Origin: Emiliania huxleyi CCMP1516
Lineage: Eukaryota > Haptophyta > Isochrysidales > Noelaerhabdaceae
Reading direction: 5' to 3'
Assembly (NCBI RefSeq): GCF_000372725.1
Contig: NW_005197506.1
Location: 486,177 to 550,176, forward strand
DNA length: 64,000 nucleotides
Shown: positions 10,266-20,598 of the stretch, piece by piece
Numbering within the stretch: the first letter of the stretch is position 1
Layout: each line of letters begins with the position of its first letter
Made by a program: the position numbers and the translations under genes
The notes under the pieces: model-generated
The model's database searches: none
What the model was told of the DNA's origin: nothing
Seen by the model: the letters and a program-made list of their open reading frames with translations, nothing else

Positions 10266-11482
10266 ATGTATCAGAGGTAAGAACAGCGCAGGCTCAGAAG
10301 ACTGGACCAACGCGGAGAGAGCTCCTTATCAGCTGGTCGGCCGCCATGTGGGCCTCCGGGCCTGCTGCGGCGGCGCGGCCGGTTGAGGCCGGGCCGAGCC
10401 CGGCCCGCGACGGCTGGCCGCCGACGAGCGCGCTCGCGCTGCTCGTCAAAATGGCGGCGGTGGCGATTGCGGCGACGGTCGTTCAGTCATACAGCGCTCA
10501 GGCGTCTGTCGTCTGTCGTCTGTTGTCGCAATTCGCACACGCGCGCGCCGCGCGACCCGCGTCGCTCCGCGAGGCGTGATTCGATCCCGCAGCCAAAAGC
10601 TGCTCGCTCGAACCGCGGCCGACTCCGCCATCGCGGCCGCAGCTGTTGAGCTCTCCAGAAGACTGGTCTTCTCTTGAAGACTGGTGCCTGATATGCTGCC
10701 TCCCTGCGGATGCTGCCGGCGCCAGGCATTCGTGGCATCCCCAGAGTATCGACCTCTGGCTTGTCAGCCGCCCCACCGAGGGCACCATGAAGTACAGCGA
10801 TCGCCGCCTCGCTGGCCTCTCCGCAAGGCCCCCCGACCGCGTCGAACTCATCGGCGCGGGCTCTCTCGGCTACGGGACCGGCCCCAGCTTCGGCTGAGGG
10901 CTAACAAGCTGCCGAGCCCAAATCACTGTGAAAGTCGTGATTTCTTGTTGGTCTTCAAATCTCTCTCTCTCTCTCTCCAACGCGGTGTGTGGACACGAAC
11001 GAGACAAATATTGCTAAATCTCTCTCTCTCTCTCGAACGAGCGAGCGAGCGAGACAGGAGATGACGGCACGCAACAGCTCTCTCTCGGCACGGGCTGCCA
11101 GAGAGAGAGAGAGAGAGAGTTTGTTTTGAGAGAGAGAGAGAGATTTTTTGTTTGTTTTGTCGGGCTGCCCGAGTGAGCGAAATGAGCGTACGGGACTACG
11201 TACGCTACTGCCCCCCCCGTGCGCGCCAGCCCAGCGCAGCGCCCAAGCAAGGAGGGTTAGGTTAGGTAACAGCCAGAGCGAAAAATTGAGAAAAAAACAC
11301 ATGCGGCCTCGGGGCTCTCAGGGCGGCGCTCCCAGCGTCGAGGCCGCCCCCCACCGCCCCCCACCGCCAAGCCACCGCCGCTGCGAATACCGCACTCGTC
11401 ACCACCACCACCCTCACCACCACCGCACCAACGCACGCTCGCCACTGCACTCGCCACCGCCGCCCTCCACCGCCACCCTCAG
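10266..11482. other. Intergenic region with GA/CT arrays
   Basis: No supported gene. 10646-10897 is open on the plus strand but has no recognisable content. At 10960-11160 short CT and GA arrays alternate, including AATATTGCTAAATCTCTC near 11008, which belongs to a dispersed motif described under findings. A possible first exon of the next gene would lie here. Confidence 0.5.
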
Positions 11483-11842
11483 GCGCTGCAGCAGTACTTT
11501 GACGAGCACGCCATCCAGGCGAACCTCAACACCTGGCTCAACGAGCTCGTCCAGCACAAGCCCGCGGCGCCGTACGCGTGGCTCGCGTCGCGCATACGTG
11601 CGCGTGAGCCCAAACAGCCAGCGCCCTCGACCCCGGTGCTGTCGAGGGAGGTCGCGGCCGCCGAGATTGTCGCCCCTCTTGCCAAGCGCTGGATGTATTG
11701 CGACGCCTTTCGCGGCCCGGCGGCGCCGGCGGCGCCGGCGGCGAACGGCGGCCCCGCGAGCAGCTGCGCGGATGACTCACTGAAGGTGAGCATTGAGGCT
11801 GTGGGGAGCCGTCTTGTCGTCAAGGTGCGGGCCGCTGCGTGA
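11483..11842 (+). CDS. Protein with RIIa/Dpy-30-like docking helix pair, 3' exon(s)
   Basis: After the acceptor cgccaccctcag at 11482 the plus strand reads QALQQYFDEHAIQANLN, then TWLNELVQHKP and PYAWLASRIRAREP, and continues in frame through SREVAAAEIVAPLAKRW to a stop at 11842. The first 40 residues fit the two-helix dimerisation/docking pattern (yLnehxIxxxLNxxLNelvxxxPxxPyxxLa) seen in PKA RII subunits, Dpy-30 relatives and some protist enzymes. The rest ends in a short beta-like segment (SLKVSIEAVGSRLVVKV). The first exon and start codon are not identified. Role unknown; a scaffolded or flagellar partner is possible. Confidence 0.55.
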   Translation, partial: ALQQYFDEHAIQANLNTWLNELVQHKPAAPYAWLASRIRAREPKQPAPSTPVLSREVAAAEIVAPLAKRWMYCDAFRGPAAPAAPAANGGPASSCADDSLKVSIEAVGSRLVVKVRAAA

Positions 11843-12219
11843 GCACCCCCCTCGAACGCTGGGCGACGCGCTCTGTTTGCGCACTGGTCGCTCTCCGTCT
11901 CTTTCCGTCTCTTACGCAAGGCGGGCGTGCGATCCCTTTCGCGGATCGAGAGAGCGTCTCCGAGATCGATGATCGTGTGTGCCGCACGTGTGAAGCGTGG
12001 GCGAGGGAGATAGAGTTGGAGGAGAGAAAGTCGCAGAGGCAGACGCGCCCGCGCCCAGTCACTTTGTATATATTCTTTTGAACAGAGACCATATGCTCTG
12101 TACACCAATGCTCTGTACTCACCCCGACAGGGCCTGCCCGCCGCTCTCAAGTTCCGCCCGCCGGCGCGCGCCCCCCGGGAGCGAGTGAGGTCCGAGGACT
12201 TTTTCCGGCCCCCCTGCTG
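11843..12219. other. Intergenic region between convergent genes
   Basis: No gene seen. It separates the 3' ends of the RIIa-like gene and the 4EHP gene. No clear polyadenylation signal was recognised on either strand. Confidence 0.6.
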
Positions 12220-13041
12220 TCAGAAGTTTGCGTTTGCGTTGCGGTATGAGGAGTTGTCTCGCATCGAGTCGGTGTGCTTCTTGTACTCCATCGTCGCGTC
12301 CGCCGGCAGCCCCGTCACCTGGCGCAGCGTGTCGCGGATCTGCATGCATACGCGCCGGCTGTCGGCCGACTTGTTCCACAGCGAGAGCAGGTCCTGAGGG
12401 GCGGGGAGCAGAGGGGGTGGAGGGCGGGCCGGGAGGGGCGAGAGGGGCGCGGGCGCGCACGCCTCCTGGTACCGGACCGAGAGCACCGCCCCGCAGATCT
12501 CGTCGCCCTTGAACTGCCCGCCCATCAGCGCAAGGAGCTGCAGCGAGAGGCGCGCGGAGAGGGGTGAGGGAGGGGCACGCGCGCAGCGTCGGCGGCGGGC
12601 CCCCCCCGGGGGGGGTGGGGTGGGGGGGAGCGGCCGGTGGCGGCGCGCCAGGTCCTCCCAGTAGCGAGCTGCGAGCCCCTTCTTTAGCCGCACGATCCAC
12701 TTGCCGCCGGCCTGGTTTTCGCTGTCCTCCCACATCGGCCGGATGCCCTCGCGGAAGACGTGGTAGTCGCAGTTGGTTGGCCGCTCCTCCGAAGACGGCC
12801 GGCGCAGGTGCACGTACAGCTGCCAGAAGTCCTCTACCTACGATTCGCCGCGAAGAGGGACCGGCGCTTCGCGCGCGCAACGCCGCTGAGGAGGGCGGCC
12901 GGGGGTGATTACTGTTTGGACGGTGCCCAGAGCGGAAGTGTTCTCCTCGTACGACCGGTTGGCCACTTTCTTGAAGTACGAGAAGGACCAGGGGTAGGTG
13001 AGAGCGGCGGAGCCAGCAGAGCCAGGGGCGGCTTCCGGCAT
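12220..13041 (-). CDS. EIF4E2: mRNA cap-binding protein, eIF4E2/4EHP type
   Basis: Four exons: 13041-12913, 12837-12649, 12537-12463 and 12393-12220, giving 188 residues. Diagnostic sequence includes YPWSFSYFKK, VEDFWQLYVHLRRP, FREGIRPMWED (cap-stacking Trp), GGKWIVRLKKGLAARYWEDL, GDEICGAVLSVRYQE and LLSLWNKSAD, then EYKKHTDSM near the end. SYEENTSALGTVQTVEDFW and the Tyr at the first cap-contact position (FSYFKK) point to class II (4EHP) over canonical eIF4E. 4EHP binds the m7G cap without recruiting eIF4G and represses translation of chosen mRNAs. Intron 1 is GT-AG; introns 2 and 3 start with GC. The N-terminal extension is only about 15 residues. Confidence 0.9.
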
Positions 13042-13080
13042 TTCAGAGTAGAAGAAAACGCGCGCTTTCCGCCTCTGCTG

Positions 13081-13164
13081 CCAAAATCCTGCTCGTGCAG
13101 GTGGGGACCCTGTCCTCGTCCCATCCCTCGTTTGGCGTGTCTGTTTTCTTTCTTTCTTTCTTTC
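13081..13164 (+). mobile_element. Retroposon 3' end, module X, with (TTTC)n tail
   Basis: Starts at AAAATCCTGCTCGTGCAGG, a short hairpin, and runs to a TTTC microsatellite. The same module occurs inverted at 21001-21095. A conserved hairpin followed by a simple-repeat tail is how many non-LTR retroposon 3' ends look. Confidence 0.6.
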
Positions 13165-13174
13165 TTCACCGTAC

Positions 13175-13399
13175 GAGAGGAGGAAGTGACAAGGGAGAGA
13201 ACGACGAGGGTGGGACGACCGCGAGGTGGCATGAAGGTTGCAGCGAGAATCGGCGAGAGACTGCGAAGAGAGATAGGAAGAGGCAGACTCCCTAGGGTGG
13301 GCGACGGATAGCGCACCACACACCTCTCCTTAAAATCCCTGTGTGGTGGCGGCGTGCCGTCCTCCCAACCCTCCCTAGGGTTGTCTGTTTTCTTTCTTT
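13175..13399 (+). mobile_element. Short retroposon insertion (5'-truncated) with 8-bp target duplication
   Basis: A 225-bp insert ending in TTTCTTT is bounded by CACCGTAC at 13167-13174 and again at 13400-13407. Its right part (module Y: CTCTCCTTAAAATCCC, then GTGTGGTGGCGG) recurs at 20600 and inverted at 63766-63795. The left part recurs inverted at 63800-63930, where it extends further, so this copy is truncated at its 5' end. It inserted beside the tail of module X, 58 bp before the SAMHD1-like start codon. Confidence 0.75.
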
Positions 13400-13464
13400 C
13401 ACCGTACAGTTCCGTACGACCTAACCGTACGTACGACGGAGTGGGGCGGTCGGCAACTAAACCT

Positions 13465-15412
13465 ATGAGCAGCGGCTCAGCGCCGCCGCGCACTCCGCCC
13501 GGCGCGAGCGGCAGGGTGCGCGAGCCCACGCCCGAGACGACGGCACGCAAAGCCGCAAAGCTTGGGGGCGGCGGCAGCAGCTGGCCTCCGGCTGCGGACG
13601 AGTGGGAGCTCGACGAGCGGCAGCACGAGCGGCCTAGGAAGCACGTGCACGACTGCGTGCACCGCGAGATCACGCTCGAGCCGCTGCTCGACGCCGTGAC
13701 GCGCACCAAGGCCTTCCAGCGGCTCGGCTCGCTGAGGCAGCTCGGCTCGACGCACCGGGTCTGGCCGAACGCAACGCACACGCGAAAGGCGCACAGCCTC
13801 GGCGTGGCGTACCTGGCGGAGAAGCTGTGCAGAAACATTGCGCAGCGGCCGATGCCCCACGGCGTGCAGCCGCCCGACGAGCGCGACATTCTGCTCGTCA
13901 AGCTCGCCGCGCTGTGCCACGACCTTGGCCACGGCCCGTTCTCGCACACGTTTGACAACTTTGTGGTGCCGGCGGCGGCGCGGCGTGCGCGGGACGAGGG
14001 CGACGCCGGGCTTGCCAAGGTGCTGGAGAAGCACAAGCACGAGCAGCTGTCTGTGCGGCTGCTGCGCAAGGTGTTTGCCCAGCCGCCGCTCGCGGCGCGC
14101 GAGGACCGGCTGACGGAGGCGGAGCTAGTCTTCGTCGAGGAGCTGATCCTCGGCGGCGACTTGAAGGGAGGGGTGGACGCGCGCAAAGGGCGCGGCTGGG
14201 ACAAGCGCTACCTGTACGACATCGTCTGCAACGCGGACTCGGGGCTTGGGCACCCTAGATGTGGCACCTCTAGATGTGGATTGGAATGTGCGGAACTCGC
14301 CTCGTCTGCACCCGTGGCGCTCTGTCTTTCCGCGAGAGGAGGACTGCGACGCTCCACTCACATCGCCGTCTGTATCACCAGGCTGGACATGGACAAGCTC
14401 GACTACCTGCGCCGCGACCCTGCCACGGTCGGGATGAGTGGACTGGTCGTCCCGCTGCTTGAGAACGCAGAGGTGCGGCTGGCGACCTTTGGCGGCGAGG
14501 CGCGCGCGCGGCCGGTCATCTGCTACCCGGACAAGATGTCTCCTTCGCTTTTTGAGGTCTTCCGCAAGCGCGCGGAGCTGCACTGCCAGCTCTACACGCA
14601 CAAGCACGTCGTGGCGTGGGACCTGCTGCACCGCGACTTTCTGCTCGCCGCCGACGCGCTCGGCCCGGTCGTGGGCAGCCTGCGCCTCGCCGAGACGGTG
14701 GTCGCCGGCAACGAGGCCGCCGCCGCCTGCCGTCGAGGAGAGGCCGGTGCCGCCCCGCAGCCCACGACACGCCCACGGCACGTGTTTGCAGGACGCCTTC
14801 CTCAAGATGACCGACGAGTCGGTCATGGCGCGCTTCGAGGTGCTGATCGAGGCGGGCGGGCGGGGGCGGGAGGGCGGCGCTGCGGGCGGGGAGGCGGGCG
14901 GCGCAGAGGCGGGCGGCGACGCGGGCTTGGAACGCGCGCGGGCGCTGCTGGAGCGCATCCAGGTCAACGATAACTACAAGTGCGTGGGCGACCAGATCTT
15001 CAGCCGCAAGCTCACGCGCGAAGAGCTGGCGATGGGCAAGGCGGAGCAGGAGCGGCTGGTGCGCAGGCTGGAGGACGGCGTGAGGGCCGCGGTGGGCGCG
15101 CGCGGGCTGCGCTCCGACAGGGCGAGCCTCGAGGTGGAGACTCGGCATGTGCACCACGGGCAGCGGGGGAGGAGCCCGCTCGACAGCCTGCGCTTCTTTG
15201 GCAAGGGCTCCGCGCGCGACGAGCACGCGCAACCCCTCCCGCAGCGGCAGCGACACGACTGCCTTGTCCCGGCCAGCTTCGAGGACAAGGGCGTGCGCGT
15301 CTTCTGGAAGGGGCCCCCGGAGGACTGCGAGGACGTGCGTGAAGCCGTGCTGGCGTGGGAGAGGCAGGAGGCGCAGGGCCGCGAGAGCGACGGAACTTTT
15401 GAGTCACAGTAG
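13465..15412 (+). CDS. SAMHD1: SAMHD1-type HD-domain dNTP triphosphohydrolase
   Basis: Hydrolyses dNTPs to nucleosides plus triphosphate. HD motif residues are all present: H110 in THTRKAHSLG, H152-D153 in CHDLGHGPFSH, and the third Asp in LDMDKLDYLRRD; the neighbouring Arg, His and Tyr of the human active site are kept too. The C-terminal lobe follows (LYTHKHVVAWDLLHRDFLL, then DAFLKMTDES, YKCVGDQIF and VFWKGPPEDC). No SAM domain precedes it; the N-terminus is about 60 low-complexity residues. Intron 1 is 14250-14381 (GC-AG, 132 nt, no in-frame stop). Intron 2 ends at 14791. The frame is open upstream to 13354 but that part is the inserted retroposon, so the ATG at 13465 is preferred. A Gly/Ala-rich insert lies at about 14850-14935. 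Confidence 0.9.
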
Positions 15413-15769
15413 CGAATTACGATATGCGTTAGGCGACCGACGGCCGACCGTGTGGGGGGGGGGGGGGGGCGGCGGGGCGGGGGGGGGGGGGGGAGCAAGA
15501 TGTCGACATATGTCCCGCGCGCTCCGAACTCGTTTTATGGCATTAGACAGAAGCCCTCGTTCGCTATTTTCGTACGGAATAACCCGTAGTAAAATACGGC
15601 CGCCGCCAGGCTGTGCGAACGGTGTGTGTGTCGATACACACAGCAGCGACACACCCGGGCCGAGGTACCCCGCGGCGCGGACCGAGCGAGCCGAGCGTGT
15701 CGGAACCGGGAACGCTCGTCCACTGCACGTGTACTCGAGATATATTGTCCATGAGCGCGCGGCGCACAC
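15413..15769. other. Intergenic region with polyG tract
   Basis: No gene supported. A G-run of about 40 bases with few interruptions lies at 15452-15495. It separates convergent genes. Confidence 0.6.
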
Positions 15770-17312
15770 TCACGGCTGTAGATCTTCGGCCCCGCCCCAG
15801 CTGCTAGCTAAAGCTGCCGCAGCGAGCGCCACCGCGCCGGCCGCAACCAAAACGGCGGCCGCCACTCCAACACGGAGGCCGCCGCCGGCCGCCGCCCGCG
15901 GTTGATCGGCCGCCTCGGCGTTTGCCTCGCCTCGGGCCTCACCCGCCCCTCCGCCGACCATCCTCCGGTACGCCGCCTTTCGCTGCCTCGCGTGCCGCTG
16001 CCGCCGCTCGGCGAGGCGCGCCTCCTCCTTCTCGACGGCGGCGGCGGCGCTGCTGTCCGCCTCGGCCTCGGCCGCCGCCTTTGCGCGGGTGAGCGCGAGC
16101 GACGCCTCCGCGTACGCGCCCAGCTGCGTGTGCGCCTGGCGGGAAGAGAGGCAGCCACCCGTGAGCCGGCCGCGCGTGCCGAGAGGGGCGGGCGCAGTGC
16201 CGCCGCTCGCCTGCCCCTTGCGGTAGAGCGCCTTAGGGTGCTCCGGCCTCAGCTCGAGCACCTTGTCGGCGTGGGCGAGGGCGGCCGCCTCGCGGCCGGT
16301 GCGCAGTTTGGCGGCGCACAGGTTGAGCTGCATCCGCACCGTCGCCTCCTCGAGTGGCGCCTGCAGCCGACACGCCACGGACGACTCACGGCCGGGGGCG
16401 CCGCAACGTCTCGCGACTTGTCGCGGTCTCCGCGCCAGCTGGCCGTCCTCGGGCTGGGGCATGTAGACGAGGTACCGCATCCCCTGCTCGTACTCCTCGT
16501 CCGCCTACGGCACGCGGCGCGGGCGAGTCGCGATCGCGCCTTTGCGCCACCGCCTCACCCTCTCGCGGCCGCAAGCGACCGCCGCGAAGGCGAGCCCGCG
16601 GTAGAGTGCGTTGCCGCGCTCGCGCCGCTCGGCGGCGAGGCGCAGCTTGTCGTCGAAGGAGAGGTCCCACAGCTCCGCCTCCTCCTCGAGCTTCACCAGC
16701 TCGACCTCGTACCTGCGGAAGAGGGCAGGCGGCAGGCGTGAGGTGCTGCAGAGGGAGCGGCCGCCGCCGACGCCGGAGGCTAGCGCACGTGACGACGGCA
16801 GAGCCGGGCACGCGAGGCGCCGCCGGCGAGCCGGCGTCGCCGTACGCACCCTCGGGCTGCACGACGACGCGCGCACTCTCGCCCTCGCGCATCCCGCCGA
16901 CCGCGCGCTCGAGGCCTGGCACGAGGATACCGCGGCCGAGCAGCAGCAGCCGCGGCACGCCGAGAGGGCGGCTGTCCTCAAAGACAGAGCCGACGCCCTC
17001 GCCCGAGCGAGACGAGACGACGGTGCTGACGACGTGGAGCGTCGCTCGAGCGCCCGGCCACGCCTGCCGCCCACCGCCTTCCACTACGACCTCCTTGCTC
17101 CACGAGCGCTCGATCTCCGCCTCACGCCTCATATGCCTCGCCTCCTCCTCGGCGCGGAGCTCGTCGGCGGACGGAAGTGTGGCGTCGGCGGCGTCAGGTG
17201 GGACCATGTGTGACGGTGTGGAGGACGTGGGGCGGGGAGGAGGAGCAGCCGTGCCGCCGCCTCGGCTCCTAACGAAAAGAATTCTGTCGCCCTGTGTTCG
17301 TGCGTCGCCCAT
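15770..17312 (-). CDS. FKBP8: FKBP8/FKBP38-like immunophilin: FKBP domain, TPRs, C-terminal tail anchor
   Basis: The first exon (from an ATG at 17312) carries an FKBP-type prolyl isomerase fold (GARATLHVVSTVV to GRGILVPGLERAVGGM and PEGAYGDAG). The next begins YEVELVKLEEEAELW, the last FKBP strand, and continues into TPR helices (KLRLAAERRERGNALYR, DEEYEQGMRYL). Later exons give MQLNLCAAKLRTG, HADKVLELRPEHPKALYRKGQ and AHTQLGAYAEAS, then a charged helix. A C-terminal membrane segment follows (GVAAAVLVAAGAVALAAAAL), then a few residues. This order matches FKBP8, a tail-anchored co-chaperone of mitochondrial and ER membranes. At least four introns are needed, several with GC donors (for example after KGQ). 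Several usual FKBP pocket aromatics look replaced, so isomerase activity is doubtful. Confidence 0.8.
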
Positions 17313-17433
17313 CTCTCCTGGAGATGACTGCTCTATGTATTTATTTATTCTACCTTGCAGCTTGCTCCTTGGGTTGTCCGAGTGTTTCTTTCTTTTTTCT
17401 TTCTAAACACTGGGCACGGGGGACTGGCGCGCA

Positions 17434-17493
17434 TTTTTTTTTAGCAATACCAAACAACTCTAACACTCACACGTCATTTGGGGCCGCGCATTG
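17434..17493 (-). repeat. Dispersed 3'-end motif copy (APNDV-stop to TATTGCTAAAAA)
   Basis: On the minus strand this reads CCCCAAATGACGTGTGAG, then GTTTGGTATTGCTAAAAA. Nearly the same 50 bp ends another gene at 47441-47492. The stop codon of the coiled-coil gene's frame at 17467 lies inside it. Confidence 0.75.
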
Positions 17494-18889
17494 GCACCAA
17501 CACAAGGATGTGCAAAACAGAATTTCCCATCCGCTCTCCGCTATAGACATCTCGGAGTACACAAGTCGGCACAGCCATGGCGCATCGTCCCGCCGTGAGC
17601 ACCCCTGCTCCCCGAGGAAGCGAGCCGGCAGCGCGCGCTCCTCACGCGCGCCGCCGCGCGCGACCGGCTGTGCTCGCACGCCTCTGCCCGCAGCAGCGCC
17701 AGCTCCTCGAGCGCAACCTCGAGCGCCGCGTCCCGCTCCGCGCCCTCCCGCCGCTCGCGCCGCAGCGCCCTCTCGCAGGCGGCGAGCCGCGAGGCCGCGT
17801 GCCCCAGCGCCGCCTCCGCGCGCGCCGCCGCCGCCCGCAGCCGCTGCGCAAGCGCTGAGCTCTCCGCCGCAGCGGCGGCCGCCGCGCCGTCCGCCCTCCC
17901 CCTCGCCCTCGCCCTCGCCTCGAGGTCGGCCACCTCCGCCTAATCTAGCCGCCACTCGAGTCAGCGGCCGCCCCCTCCCTCGCCCCGCGCTCGCAGCCAC
18001 GAGCTAGATCTCGGCTAGATCTCGGCTAGGTCCTGGCTGGATCGCGGCCACATCTCGGCTACATCTCGGCCACATCTCGGCTAGATCTCGCCTGTAGCTC
18101 GGCCTCGCGCCGAGCCGCAGAGGAGCGCACCTCTTCGAGGGCGCGCGCCCACCGCGCCCCCTCCCCTTCGCGCTCCTCCCGCGAAACTCCCAGCTCCTCC
18201 CGCGCCTCCGCCAGCTCCTCCCGCAGCGCCGCGTTCTCCCTGCCCAGCTCGCCCGCCTCCGCCTCGAGCCTGCGCGCCGCGTCGCTCGCCAGGCCGCACT
18301 CCTCGCGCAGCGACCTCGCCTCCGCCTCGCTCGCCTCGAGCCGCGCCTCCAGCGCCTCCCTCTCCTCCAGCGCCTCTTTCGCCTCCAGCGCCTCTTTCGC
18401 CTCTAGTGCCGCGCCAACCTCGGCGGCTCCGCCCTCCAGCGCCTCCCTCGCACGCGCAGCGTGCAGCTCGAGAACCTCGCGCCGCGCGCCGCGCAGGCGC
18501 TCCGACTCCGCAGCGAGGGTGGCGCGCAGCGCGCCCTCCGTCGCGGCACGCTGCTCGCGCAGCTCGCGCAGCGCCGCAGATCGCTCCCGGCACGCGGCGC
18601 ACTCTGCCGCCAAGGCTGGTCGCACCGCTGCCTGCGCACGAATCGCCTCGATCGTCGCTAGGCGCTGGAGCTCGCGCGCCGACGCCTCCCTCTCCACGGA
18701 GCAGATGCGCTCGATGACCCGCGCCTCTCCCTCGGCAGCTTGCGCTTCTCGCAGCGCCTCCTGCTGCGCCGCGTCCCGCCGGAGCTGGTCGACGATCCGC
18801 TCGTACTGCGCCTGCATGGCAAGCAGCGCGTCGCGCGGCGTGTCGGCCTCGGAGAGGGCGATCTCGCCGCGCGCAGCTCCCGCCGACAT
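17467..18889 (-). CDS. Long coiled-coil protein
   Basis: From an ATG at 18889 the minus strand gives about 270 residues of almost continuous coiled coil (LLAMQAQYERIVDQLRRDAA, EAKEALEEREALEARLEA, ENAALREELAEAREELG), rich in Ala, Glu, Arg and Leu. After a 12-bp tandem repeat around 18000-18095 a second coiled-coil block follows (17640-17930: AQRLRAAAARAEAAL, RDAALEVALEELALLRAE). The C-terminal frame is uncertain: one frame stops at 17541, the other at 17467 with the shared APNDV ending. No globular domain is recognised, so this could be a centrosomal, flagellar or Golgi tether type protein. Confidence 0.6.
18003..18095. repeat. 12-bp minisatellite (GATCTCGGCTA-type)
   Basis: About eight imperfect units of ATCTCGGCTAG/ATCTCGGCCAC. 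They sit at the presumed junction of the coiled-coil gene's first exon and its intron, so each unit carries a possible splice AG. Confidence 0.85.
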
Positions 18890-18983
18890 GGCCGCTGGGG
18901 AGGAGCGGCAACACGGCCAGCAGCTAAAAAGAATTTAGCATGCCCCGGGTGCTTTGCCACACACCAAAACAGCGCCTGAACGC

Positions 18984-19908
18984 ATGGCGTTCAGGCGGCA
19001 CTTCTCTCGCGTCGGCTCCGCCGAGCGCTGCACAGAGACCATCTTCACTGACCACCAACGACAGGTGTGCGACTACGCGCTCGTCTACGCGGAGAAGAAG
19101 AACGACGGCGAAGCGCCGTACTCGGTCTCCTTCACCGCGACGCAGAGCGGCGACGTCATCGTACAGCTGCACCCGCACTCGCAGCTCGAGCGCGCGGTGC
19201 GCCACGAGCGGCAGGCGCAGGCCACGGAGCCGCCTGCGAGCGCGAGCCCTGCGGCGCCGCCCGCCCCTGCCGCCGCGCCGCCAGCCGCGGAGCCGGCGCC
19301 CAAGACGTACGCCGCCGCAGCCGCATCGCAGCCGCAGGGTGCCACCGCGGGTGGCCAGCCCGCCGCGCCTGCGGGCCCGGCCGCCGCCGCGCGTGCCGCC
19401 GCCGCCCAGCGGCGGCGGAGTGCGCGGCTGCTCCTTCACTGTCCCTAACCCGGGCAGGAAGCGTGGGCAGCAGCAGCGCGGCAAGGGCCGCGGTGCCAGG
19501 GGCCGTGCCGATGCTGGACCCCGTCTTGTTGACAAGAACGCGCTGTCCGCGCGCGGCAGCGGGCCCTCGCGCCAGTCGCGCTCGCCGTCGCCCGACTCTC
19601 CGCCCGCCAAGCGGGCCGCCTCCGCTGACTCGTCCGGCTATGAAACCGATACGCCGGACGAGGTGCAGCAGGAGGCGGTCCGCAGGGTATGCGGCGCGCT
19701 CGGCATGAGGGAGCAGTTCGAGGCGGCGATGGCGGCGGGCGAGCTGCTCGAGATGCTCGAGAGCTTGCCGCGAGGGGCGGTCGAGGCCTCCGTTCGGCTG
19801 ATGCGCGGTTACAACCGCACGGGCGAGTGGCCAGAGCCCATCCTCACCAGCCCTGCCCCGCAGCGCGGCCGCTCGCCAAGCCCCGTCGATGAGTGGTCAG
19901 ATGGTTAG
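18984..19908 (+). mobile_element. Retroposon ORF1-like gene, copy A
   Basis: Encodes MAFRRHFSRVGSAER at the start, a short strand-like block (YSVSFTATQSGDVIVQ), a charged helix and an Ala/Pro/Gln linker. A basic Gly/Arg/Gln tract follows, then the signature VDKNALSARGSGPS, an RSPSPDSPPAK tract, an acidic patch and a helical C-terminus ending SPSPVDEWSDG. Copy B (27150-28058) has the same order and the same VDKN and SPPAK signatures. The two halves of copy A lie in different frames, so it is spliced or carries about one break. The 3' flank (to 20112, then 20569-20598) ends in TATTTATTTATT, as copy B does. A nucleic-acid-binding ORF1-type protein of a non-LTR element is the best guess; no reverse transcriptase is seen nearby. 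Confidence 0.5.
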
Positions 19909-20112
19909 TGCCCGAGAGCGAGGGGTCCGGGGGGGAGCACAAACATAGGACGCCCAGCCTTGCCCTCGTGCCGCCGAGTGCATATCCTATGCGAGAGAGA
20001 TCCCCTGTGCCCTGTGCCCAGCCCTCTCCGCGCGGCGATGCGCCCTCCCCCCTCGCTTTTGCAAAATCCTGCAAAGGTGGGGACGTGTCTGTCCTCGACC
20101 CAGCCCTAGCTT
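19909..20112 (+). other. 3' flank of ORF1-like copy A
   Basis: Non-coding tail of element A, with the hairpin-like CAAAATCCTGCAAAGG at 20061. It is split from its (TTTA)n end at 20569-20598 by the insertion described next. Confidence 0.55.
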
Positions 20113-20556
20113 AAATAAATAAATAAAAACGGACACCTCTACTAGGAGATGGGTAAAAAGGAACAGGTCCCCGCCCTGCGGTCTTTGTGCAGGGTTCTTT
20201 GTGGGTGTGGTCGGCGACTAGCCGGGGTCGTCCTCCCGATGGGGGACTAGCACTAGCCGTCTTCCACATGGTCCCTCGGGTCCCTGCTGCTCCTAATCTC
20301 GTCGTACATCCTCCTGCTGATCTCAGCAACATCCTGCTCCCTCCCTCGTCTCGCCCTGCGCGTCTGCTCCGCCTCCCCGTCGTCTGCCCTGCGTCGTCTG
20401 GTGACGGGTCCTCCATAGTCGGTCGAGGTCGCCGCCCTCCTCGTGCCTCTTCCCAACGTTTCCTCGGCGGCCGATGCCGTCTGCTCCGACTCCGCCGTCC
20501 CCGGGTCTGCCCTGCCCTCGTCTGCGCTAGCTTCTGTTTCGTCATCACTGATAGCT
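20113..20556 (-). mobile_element. Nested retroposon insertion with 12-bp target-site duplication
   Basis: A 444-bp insert in reverse orientation with a (TTTA)n tail at 20113. The 12-mer CAGCCCTAGCTT occurs directly before it (20101-20112) and directly after it (20557-20568). Its 3' end (GCAGGGCGGGGAC, then CCGTTTTTATTTATT) matches that of ORF1-like copy B at 27019-27095, so it is a 5'-truncated member of the same family. Confidence 0.85.
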
Positions 20557-20598
20557 CAGCCCTAGCTTGGGATGTCCGTTGTATTTATTTATTTATTG

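Noticed and set aside
12909-14204. 431-codon minus-strand frame opposite 4EHP exon 1 and SAMHD1
   Set aside because: Ser/Arg-rich shadow of two supported genes and an inserted repeat.
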